From Bacteroides graminisolvens DSM 19988 = JCM 15093 (lineage in GTDB: Bacteria > Bacteroidota > Bacteroidia > Bacteroidales > Bacteroidaceae): DNA of 64,000 nucleotides. Each line of letters opens with the position of its first letter. The first letter of the stretch is position 1. Location of the stretch: positions 620,001-684,000 of the forward strand of contig NZ_ATZI01000001.1 of NCBI RefSeq assembly GCF_000428125.1, written 5' to 3'. This document shows, one piece after another, positions 54,008-64,000 of this stretch. The position numbers were made by a program, and so were the translations under genes. Below the pieces are notes generated by a model, which worked only from the letters and a program-made list of their open reading frames with translations, did not search any database and was not told the origin of the DNA.

Positions 54008-57000
54008 TGCAAAAAACATAGATAAACAATAACAAAAAAAAAAAGAGGACGAAGCAAGACAATACAGCTAAAAAGAAATAATTTCCAAAAAAAGAACAAG
54101 ACCAGAAAAATCCCACAGATGAATCAACCGGATCCACAGAAAAAGAGCCTCAGAAGCAAGACGACGATAACGAACAAAATCTAAAAAAAACGAAAACGGA
54201 CAGCAATCAAACAAAATAAAAAAACTACAAACTACAAAAAGACCTTCATCTTTGGGCGCATCCGAAAAAAGGAAAACAGACCGCTACTCCCAAACGACAA
54301 AAGCACCAAGAAGCACATCAAACAAAAACTGAAAAAAGAAAATCACAGCAAAAAAAAAAACAGAGGCAAATGCAATAGAAAGTGCCACAAAAACATCGGA
54401 TAAGTCCGGATCTCAACAAAGAACAAACAAGATAAAGAAAGGTATTCTCAAAAACAAAAAACCTAACACCTAAACAACAAACCGTGAACATAAGCCTGAC
54501 AAAAGAACACCAAGAAATGGAAATAACAGAAACGGACAACGCTATCCGAAAGAAGGAATCAATCAAAGCAAAACTGAGGAACTCAAACCAACCCCTGACA
54601 CGGAGAGGTACCAAACCAAAACAGAGAAAAAAAATAGATCAGCAACAAGATAAAAAATTCACAGAAAAAAAAGGCCAAAAGAAACAGAAAAAGAGAGGCC
54701 AGAAAAAAAGAAGCCGAATAGATCAAACTTAAAAAAAAGGACCTCAGAAAAACGACAAAAAGGAACTGCGAGAAAAAATTCACCAAAAGCGCCCACGAAA
54801 ACGAGAATGGAGCAGCGCCTAAAAAAAACGATCAAAAAAAACACAGAAACCGGTATAAATGATACACCACACAAAACTAGGGTGGTGCAAAACCAATTAG
54901 ATATGAAAAAAAAATGTGAAAAAAGGAACCATATTAATACGACAATAAGTACAACAAAACCTTCACCAATACGTACTCCGGCAAGAAAACAAGCTAGACC
55001 CCAACAAGAACCTTACGATAGAGAGAGTACAAAAGAGTAAGAACTACTACTCGAAGCAAAACACAAATAAAATGAGCCATTAATAAACAAAACAAATCTG
55101 CAAAAGGCACAATGTACAAAGGTCGATAGATGTGAAACCGAATAAAACAAAGAAATAGAAGGAACCGAATGTCAAACAAAACAAGCTCAGACGATCATAC
55201 AGAAAGAAAAACAACGACCAGATCGTAAACAAGACCCCCAGAACCAACTGGAAACGAAAAAATAAGCAGCGAGTCGTCGAGAAAGGAGACAAAAACCGTC
55301 GGAGAGTGATCAAAGCAGAGAGGAGCCGAAAGACAGACATACAAGATGAAGGGCAGCCCGAACAAACAGAAAACAAGGAACAACTAAAACGCAAAAGAAG
55401 CAAGCTCGAGACAAAAATTCCAAGCATCCAAAATGAGTGAGGCGAACGCATCATAAGCAGAAAGAGGCAGATAAAAATCAACAAAATCCAAGTGACAAAC
55501 AGAACTATAAGATGTAAATGAGAAGAGAAGGTAAAAAAGATAAGGATGGAAATCGACGTACCCCAAGAATAATGAAAAATAAACAACCCCTACCAGAACA
55601 CAAAAAAAACAGGAAAAAACAAACAGTATATCGAGAAAATTACAATAAGCCGCGACAAAGACAAACACGAAAAGAAGAACCAACAGGTGCAACTAGACAA
55701 TAAACGAGAGCAAGGCAAATCAAAAAAAAAAACACCGCTCACAAATATCAAAGTACGAGTAAATATCTTCAGAGTCGAAAGCCCATTAAGCATAGTCATG
55801 AAGACATTATAAGAAATAAAATCAAAAAAAAAATAAAGAAGAGCGCCGAGATACTACCATCAGCTTGTCCTGCTTCATATCCTGCAAAAATACAAAAAAA
55901 AAAAACAGATAAAAGAAAAATACCATAAAAAAAAAACAACGAATATTAGCTAACACACACTTATAACTTGCAAAAATAACAAGAGCACACAACGATAAGG
56001 ATCCGAGATCGAAGAAAGAGAAAAAGATGACACAACAAAAATGAAAACAGACTCGCCAAACGAAAAAAAAGAACAAAATCACAAAAAAGTCCCGGAACGC
56101 AAAAATGGAAAATACGGCGAACCAGAGGCAACAAAACAAACAACAAACGGAACACCACAAAACAAATGCGCTACACAAAGAAGCATCAAACGAAGACAAA
56201 TATCACCAGGAGCACAAGGGCAAACCGTCAGAAATAAAATACAAAGAAACCAAACCCCAGATTAAACCAGAAAAAACGAATACGGAGAAGGCGAAGGCCA
56301 TACACAAAAAAAAAAACGCACAGAACAGAAGAACCTCACAAAAACAACACAACAACACCGAAAGAAGAAACAACAAATAACAAACCGGCAATGCCGGAAA
56401 CAACGGTACCAAAACAGAGATTCAAGAAGAACAAAAGAAAAATCCACAAAAAGAACAACTGCCCCCAGACATAAAGCCCCAAGCCGAACAAGAATGCATG
56501 GAATAACAACCATCAAACCGGTACGACAAATTACAACAAAAGCCAGACAGACCAGATGAAGGAACCCGGACCAAAACCGAAGGGAAAGCAAAAGCACGGG
56601 AAGCATAAGAGCAGCAAGAATACGAGGAACAAAACAATCCGCTAAGAAAAACAAGAACGAGTGACGGAAGCACGCATCAAAAAGGAGCACGACAAAATAG
56701 TGATTCCCAGCCCAAAAAAGACTACATCAAAAACACTAAAAATCGTAAACCCCACGCCAGCAACCGCCACAAAAAAAATTGCAGTCAGCGAGAACTAACA
56801 GAAACCCCTGCCCACCCGGTGAAACATGCCAGCCAAAAAACCGCAGATAAAGAATAAAATCAAAACAAGGCTACAAATAAACAACGAACCCACGCACACA
56901 CGGGGGCCAAAAGATAAGAAAGCCAGAACCGGAAACCGACAGTCCAGGAAGCGCAACAGCGAGCACCAGACAAGAACCGAGAAAAGAAGAGCCAACCAAG

Positions 57001-60000
57001 CGAAGAAAATGATCGAGGGCACGAGAATACCTCAACAGACCAAAGACACCGCCAAAAACACGCACCAGATGGAAGGAAAGAATAAGGGGAAAGCCGGACA
57101 AAAAAACCAAACTTGCTACGGAAGCGACCCTCAAGCGCACAGCGCACAACTAAGGAAAAAGAAGAAGCAAGAATAAAAGACATCCCAAAGAGGATGACAG
57201 GCAAAAAAGAAGCCAGTAGCGAAACTCGCCCCTAGAAAGATTACGGAAAGGGACCGAGACCCCAAAAAACAGAACCCATCAAGGCGAAAGAGTACAACGA
57301 ACGAACTGACAACAACCCGACTCCCAAAGAAATACAAGTAAACCAAAAAGAGAAAAACCAACACCAGACGGCTGCGGCACACAAGCAAGAAAAGCAGGGC
57401 ACAATAAAAAAATGGACCAAAAACAAAACGAAATAACCCAGTAAGAAAAGAAAACGAAAACTATCCGGAGACGGAAAAGCAACAGTTAAACGAACAAACA
57501 AGGGAAGCACCAGCAAAAGGCCAGATAAACAGACTAAAAAGAGCCCGCCTCAATAAAAAATAAAATAACAGAAGGGACAAAAGCAAAAACGTAAAAGAGA
57601 AAGCATGATACACGAAAAGAAATACTCAAACTCTGAACCCGAAAGAAGCCCCCAACAGGAGAAAAGAGGACATGATGCAACAAAATAAAGCCGATAAAAG
57701 GCCCGAAATCAAAGAAGGGATGCCTCAAGTGACCATCTCAGAAACGGAAACAAAAAGAGCCACGAAACAGCTAGTCATCACTGTCAAAACCACGACGCAT
57801 TTCCACTGGAAGAAGACCATGGCCAAACCAGCCACCTGGCAAAAGCAAAAAGACGACGAAGACAAGAGCACAGTAGTAAAACGAAAGAAGCCAGGTGAAA
57901 CCTCGGAAGAAAAGAACAAAAAGAACGAGCCGACTTTCAAAACCTAAAAAAAAGAATAGGGCAATGAAAATCAGTCCAACGTCTCAATACACTCCGAAGA
58001 AAAAACAAGAAACTCGACCGAAAAACATACCCAGAAATAAAACACATCACGCAAGCCAACCGTCAACGCGAAAAACAAAAAGGAAAAGAAGCCGCCGAGA
58101 AGAAACCCCTCACAGTGCTACATCATCAGCTTACGAACAAAAGCAGAAAAACAAAGTCCGATAAAAAAGGTCATGCTGAAGTAGAAGGTAGAGACAACCA
58201 AGAAAAAATAAACGACAAAAAAACCCATGAAGAAGAAAACTAAGGAAAGACCTGCCTCTATCAGGAGGTCAACCCCAAGTATAAAACAAGAGAAGATCTA
58301 AGCCAACGAATGGCCTACAACAGATGCAACATCACCCAATGGGCCCCCTAAAAAACCGAAAGATTCGAACAATAAGACACGGGAGCACAACAAATGGGAA
58401 AGCCTGCTACCCAACAAACGCAAGCAAAAAGGCCTGGTGACGAAAGAAAAAACCCATACAAAATAGCATGCCTCGGACGCGCAAAGCGGAGCGCAGGAAC
58501 TCACAAACATAACGAGCAACGCGCCGACCGGCAAAGAAGAGTGTAGCAAACGGAACAAATACATGACGGCCAAGACCGCCAAAAGTACAGAGGAAAACAA
58601 GAAAAAGCAGACCCAGCGCAACAACGCTTACATGCCCCGACTCCCGCAAACCGACAAGAGCACCTCAAAGCTCAAAACAAAAAACTCAGCAACATAATTT
58701 CGGACATCGGCACCGTCCTAGAATACTAATAAAATAGACGCCGGACTGCGTGATGCCTCCCTCTACTGAAGAAACGAACAGACAAAAAAACCCTCCCTTG
58801 AGTTCAAGGAAGCAGCTAATAACATCACATAACCATTGACTGAGAAAAAAATAAAACAAAAACTACGCAACGAGCAGGGAGGAATCAAAAAGGGAATTGC
58901 CCATGCATAAACAATTACCAAACATAAAAACAACAAGAACCCGACCAAACGACCCGATCACAAAAAACTCCCTACTCCCAGATAACAGCGGCAAAAGAGA
59001 CGTGACAACACGCAGCCCAATACGCAAGGACCAAAAGCAATTACCCAAAAACCCATAGACGAACTGACGCCACATGAAAAAGAGCATACTCCAAGCGCAA
59101 TCGACCCGGACACCGTGAACGGAAAACCGTCACAAACCAGAGGCGCCAACACAAGTCGCAAGAACTCTCCAACAAAAGAAACAAGCACAGACTCCACCAA
59201 CAACAGCAAGCGGACAGAGACACGCAAAACCAAAAACAAGTCGAAGTAGACCAAACATATTCACAGAACCAACCCAGAAACCCGATATGCCCAAAAACAC
59301 AAACTCGCAACCTGGAATCACATCCTTCCAAACCACAAAACGGAACACAGAAAATATAAAAACCTCACACCACCCCGGCCAAGAAAGGATAGCAACTAAG
59401 CAGCTCCCAAAGAAAACATGCGGCGCTGCAAAAGAACGGCAAGCGAAAACAATAGAAAAGATAAACAAGTAAGCAACACATCCCGCAACGAGGCATAAAA
59501 GCGGAAACGATCGACAGCCACAGAACGTAATTGGAAGGCAAAAGGTGTCGCTATTCGGCAGAAAACAGCAGCGCCAAACCACGAAACAAAGAAAAAAACC
59601 ATGAACAAAAAAAAACCAAAAGCCAAACAAAGAGACAGCGATCCGGCCCACCAGAAAACCCACAAAGGAAAAGCAAGCGCGAATCGAAAGCAAGTAACAC
59701 CCACCAACCATCCTTCATCACACATACGCATAGAGACCAAAAAGAAAAAAGCTCAGGGCGGAAAAGTAACAAACCCGACACACAAAAGCACAAAAAATCT
59801 GCAAAACACGCCGCAAAACACTGCCAGCATGCACGCACATGCCACCCGAGGAACGAAAACCGACACCGAAAAACTAAAACACATCGTGAACCACGACAGT
59901 CGATACGGTAACTAGACCGCTGGCAACAAGTTAACTAAAAACAAAGCCCCGAAACTAAGAAAGAACAACAAAGAGAATATTGCCACACAGCCCACCAATA

Positions 60001-63000
60001 CACACGGAAAAACGCTGCATTTCAGTACCTCTACCCGCATGAAGAAACACAGACAGAAGAAGGAGCAAAAAAACAAAGAGACACACCACACGCGCAAAAT
60101 GATACAACGGCTGAAGCTAACCAAGAAGAAATAGAAGCAATACACAGAACAACAGAACAAGGAGGAGCAAGAAAGAAAACAACTGAAGCCGCGCACCATC
60201 CAGAAACAGAAACCGCCAGAACAACAACCACAAACCGATCACAAAAGAGAAACAGACAACCCGTTCACCCGAAAGAAAAATGAAGAATTAAAGCGAGAGA
60301 CCCAGGAAAAGCACAATAACACTTAACCGATACAGACACACAATAAAACCGACCGGGACTGACAAATCAAATACACGGGGGTTGAAGAAAACAAAACCAA
60401 TAAGTTCAACAGCTTCAGAGAAGACAGCCTAGCAAAGTAAACCAACAACACACGAAAAAAAAAAACCACCCAAATAAAAACCGAAAAATACGATAGAACA
60501 CAACCCGCCAGAAAAGACAAAACACAAGAACGCACTAAGACAGAAACCCAACCCAAAAAAAACAGGGAAAAGACTTAGCGAGTACCAGTACACAAAAAAC
60601 AGCTAAACTAAACGAAAAAGGAACAAACACCTGTATAGGATTCAGCTTTGGGAAAGATAGGACGTATTCGCCGACCCCTCGGGCTGCAAAAAGATACACA
60701 TCAATTAAAAAAACCAAACAAAACTCCCCCCTTCGACCAACAAAGCACACAATCAACTACGATGGCAAGGAAACGGAAAGCGGTAAAATTCAAAACCGCA
60801 ACACGCAAAACGACCTCAAACAAATTAACGCCTCCGACAACGCCAACAACCCAAATGGTACCGTCGGTAAAAACAACCAAACCAAGTCCAACGCCAAAAG
60901 AAATAAGGCAATGAAACGAAAAAAGAAAAAAAAAACCATAACAACTGAAAAGAAGAAACTCATGACTGACAAAACCGATAACACCGCCACAAGAGACAAT
61001 ACATATAAACTCGAACGAAACATGAAGCAGACACCACAGAACGGAACGGCAGAGACCACAATCGCCAAACACGACCGTAAAAAAGTGAAAAGAAACCAAT
61101 ACACTCAAAGCAAACAGACCGTGAAATAACGCAAAAAAAGCAACAACGACGAACGCCACACCTATCCAAAACGGGGCAACACACATCTCGGTAACATCAA
61201 CCAAAAAGCATAAAACAAGATTCTCGAAATCCTTTAGCGCAACAAAACAAACTATCTCTGGACAGAAAAAGGCCAAACCCGGATCAATGAAGACCAACAC
61301 CTTGCCACTAAGGTCGCCGAAGAGACAGGTAACGTCATGACAACCAAACACCACGAAACCATCAGACGTACCCATAAAGAGTACGGCACTCGCAAAGATA
61401 AGGGAAACCAAACGGAAGACGCAATGAACCCGAACCATCTAAAGAAGTCCGTTACCAAAAGCAGCGAACGAAAAAAACTAGACGAAAACAACACCACGAA
61501 CGGTACGCGAAGTAAAAGCGATGAAGCAACCGGAGCAGGCAATGAAACAAACAACACCAAAACAATAAAGAAAAAGACAGACAGTCACCGCAAAAGCAGA
61601 AACAAACTCGATAAAAAAACCGCAAATAAAACAACACACCTTGGGGCCATCATGACTGAAGATCAGCAAGATGACGATGCAGGAATCACACGCACTCAGG
61701 ACGGCACACTAAGTCCCTACCAAAAAAACAGAGGCCACAGCAGCAGCAACCAGCCAGACCACGAAAGTAAACGCAAGGCAGCCCCCGGACTCTACTACCA
61801 CATCAAAATAAAGGATAAAACCTAGAACGACCAACGGATAAAGACCACCACCGGACCAAAACCACAAAAAAACTTAAATCTCGCGAACAAGACAGAACAC
61901 AACAGCATTCGAAAAACCAACCCTGATGACCAAAAACACAACGAAATAACGATGCACAGCAACAAGAAGGAGCAAGCAAAACAAAATGCCACACAACCGG
62001 CTCATCAGAAAACACAGCAAGAAGAAACTGCAGAAAAAATACAAAGAAAGCAGTAAGCGAAGGAGAATAAAGAGAGCATCAATAAATACAGAAAATACAA
62101 ACGCACGAGAAAGGAACAAGGACAAGACCCGGAAAGAATAAATATGCAACAAATAAACCAAAAAAAAAAATCGGGGAAGGCAAAAAACAACAAAAGAAAC
62201 AAACCGAAGGAGAAAACCCCAAAAAAAACACAAAAGAAGAACCATCAATTGAACGACTAGACGGCCGGGGCAAGTGCAGGGCTAACAATAAGAGACAACG
62301 GCGCCACCCAGGACGATGCGGATACCAATGAACACCGGAAGAACAAAAATAAACCGCTCGCAAACGAACATAACAAGAAAGGAGCAGGCAGAAAGTGCAA
62401 AAGTACAAGGACGGATAAACATAAAGACGATACTCAATCGACAAAGCCGGAAAAGAACCACAACAAGATGAAAAAAACAATCAAGCTGAAGCACAGTCAT
62501 GACAAAAAGCAAGAAACCAAGGAATACACTAACAAGGCAAACAAACACAAAAACAAAACAGATGATAAAGATACCAAAAAAATAACACTCACCGATCTGG
62601 GCCGACGTGACGGCTCAAAAGACATAGAGAAAACGATGGAAAAAAACGATGAAAAACCCAAAGGCACAACGCCACAAAATAACAATAACACGAGCTCAAG
62701 AAAAACGGACACAAAGATCAACCCCACACAAGATATTTACCACGACCGGGCACTCCACAAAGGCACGCAACCCAATCACCAAACCAAGAAGATAAATCAA
62801 GCAACAAGCAGAGCGAATGATCAAAAAACAGAAGACACCAAACAGAAAATAACCGTGCCGAAGGTACTGAAACAACATACGCCAACCAGAAAACCAAAGC
62901 ATAACGCAGGTAAGAACACCAGACAAACGACCCGTAGCAAAGAAGCGGCCAACAACCACCGTGCAACCAAGAATTCAGCAGAAACCCAAACGGCTAACCA

Positions 63001-64000
63001 AACTAAGAAGAACATAATGAGTGACCCCAAAATTATTAAACAAAAAAGCGAAGACAAACACAAAAACAACAACTATAGCCAAAAAGCAAATACAGAAATG
63101 CAGTCATAACCTCAGAAGAAAAAATACTCACCAATAAAGATGGAAATACACAATAAAAAAAAAAGCAAACAAACGAAGGAACAAGAAAAGGAAAAAACAA
63201 AGGGACACAACCAAGCCAACGTAAAAGAAGAAATAACATTCAAAGAAATGACAAAGGCGAATACACAAAACAAGCAACAAATACCAGACACAATAGACCC
63301 CATTCCACAAAAAATAGAAACAAAAAGAAAGAAACAATGGATCAATACTAAAAACAATACAGACCGTACGAAAATAAAGATCGACTAGACAAAAAGCGCA
63401 ACGACAAAACCTACACGAATTAGACAAGACCGAACAAATCCTCAAATCCTCTAAATGGAAAATCCGCTGGAACTGGAAGCAGACAAAAACAAGAACCGCA
63501 ACAGGAAAAGCTATCAAACTGAAAAAGAGTGGAAGAAGTAAACATGCCCTGCAGAAAACAATACGCAACCGGAAAAATTCGATAATGAGCATCAGTGGCA
63601 GAAGCAGAAATCGAGCCGACAGACTGCTAAGCAGAATCGAGAAAAACAAAATGCAAAACGGAAGGATAACTACAAGCGCTACTAGGACACCCAACAAACC
63701 AGGGCTAAGCTACTTCCGCCGAACGAACAAAAATAATAAAATTAAAAGCGTCAACTACAAGAGACGAACCATAATCACAATCCACGGCCACATCTCTAAG
63801 AAAAGGGAAACCAACAATAAAGCAAAAGGAATAGTCACGTAAACCGCCAACAAACAACAACAGACAGGAAAAACAAAACAAAAAAAAGAAACGGCGAACC
63901 AAACGAGTACCAAAATAGACAGCGATGATTCGATAAAAAACACTCATAAAAATCGCAAACAGCCACGGACAATAATCCACTAGGAAACCCAACAAACAGC

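Larger units (their letters stand above)
51120..64000 (+). other. Long A-rich, T-poor, apparently non-coding tract (at least 12.9 kb, open at the right edge)
   Basis: T per 60-base line falls from 26 (50941) through 21, 16 and 9 to 6 (51421) and stays low to the window end. Eleven sampled lines total A 341, C 144, G 121, T 54 of 660: A:T is about 6:1 while G+C is 40%. Local G+C varies between about 25% and 50% per line. With these frequencies I estimate a stop every ~27 codons on + and ~46 on −, and longest chance frames near 165 and 260 codons; the longest seen are 213 (62468-63109, +) and 245 (60701-61438, −). No domain, ribosome site pattern, tRNA, rRNA, CRISPR or long repeat is recognisable. 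Hydrophobic − strand and Lys/Asn/Gln/Thr-rich + strand frames follow from composition alone. Right boundary unseen; left edge uncertain by tens of bases. Confidence 0.85.

Noticed and set aside
60701-61438. 245-codon − strand frame in the A-rich tract, hydrophobic, membrane-protein-like
   Set aside because: A frame of this length is expected by chance on the T-rich strand. The hydrophobic residues follow from composition, and no ribosome site, promoter or domain supports it.
62468-63109. 213-codon + strand frame rich in Lys, Asn, Thr and Gln
   Set aside because: Residue use is what A-rich random sequence encodes; there is no recognisable domain, and overlapping frames on the other strand are equally long.
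51120-64000. CRISPR array or satellite repeat as an explanation for the tract
   Set aside because: No repeated unit or regular spacing was seen when reading through; only short low-complexity words recur.
51120-64000. Diversity-generating retroelement variable region (adenine-specific mutagenesis)
   Set aside because: Those regions are ~100 bases inside a coding gene and lose A; this tract is 100 times longer, non-coding and gains A, and no template repeat or reverse transcriptase is present.

Overview
This window looks like a Bacteroides-type chromosome (order Bacteroidales). The evidence is promoters of the TAnnTTTG type, SusC/TonB-dependent outer-membrane receptors, a type III glutamine synthetase, a thiamine operon made of a TonB receptor, PnuT and thiamine pyrophosphokinase behind a TPP riboswitch, and a fused aspartokinase-homoserine dehydrogenase in a thr operon. 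The first ~50.2 kb is dense, ordinary core genome.

Layout: 0-3 kb holds a gene tail, then a MarR regulator with an 811-residue CoA-disulfide-reductase/rhodanese/TusA/DsrE fusion. 3.6-6.8 kb holds a lipoprotein and a TlpA-like thioredoxin protein. 6.8-9.7 kb is a four-gene YtrA-type operon (ABC ATPase, permease, GntR regulator, membrane-anchored protein) behind a likely AGTGTA-N12-TACACT operator. 9.8-14.9 kb holds tRNA-Met, a START-like protein, an LptF/G permease, ribBA and an aminotransferase. 15-24.7 kb holds a RecD-like helicase, the DUF3822/rsmD cluster, cardiolipin synthase, an outer-membrane barrel protein and aroB, followed by tRNA-Pro. A gene-poor kilobase (24.9-25.9 kb) precedes a ferredoxin gene missed by longer-ORF calling. 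26.4-37.1 kb holds metA, a U32 peptidase-like RNA hydroxylase, a TonB receptor beside an orphan LuxR regulator, a FAD oxidoreductase, radA and ansA. 37.2-42.5 kb is the threonine operon (thrA, a phosphoglycerate-mutase-like homoserine kinase, thrC), preceded by a Thr-rich leader peptide and closed by a terminator. 42.5-47.3 kb holds an MFS transporter and the convergent thiamine operon. 47.3-50.2 kb holds a small sorting-domain-like protein and glnN.

After glnN the DNA changes character. 50.3-51.1 kb has no convincing gene but does have a promoter-to-terminator unit of about 70 nt (candidate sRNA), a perfect 13-bp hairpin and three 21-bp repeats. From about 51.1 kb to the window end (at least 12.9 kb, right edge not seen) the + strand is extremely rich in A and poor in T. 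In eleven hand-counted 60-base lines the totals are A 341, C 144, G 121, T 54. G+C (40%) is in the range usual for Bacteroides, but A outnumbers T about six to one. No reading frame there exceeds what random sequence of this composition would give, and I recognise no gene, RNA or repeat family. This long, random-looking, one-strand-biased tract is the most unusual object in the window. It could be a real non-coding element, DNA laid down by a biased or template-independent polymerase, or an assembly artefact; the sequence alone does not decide.
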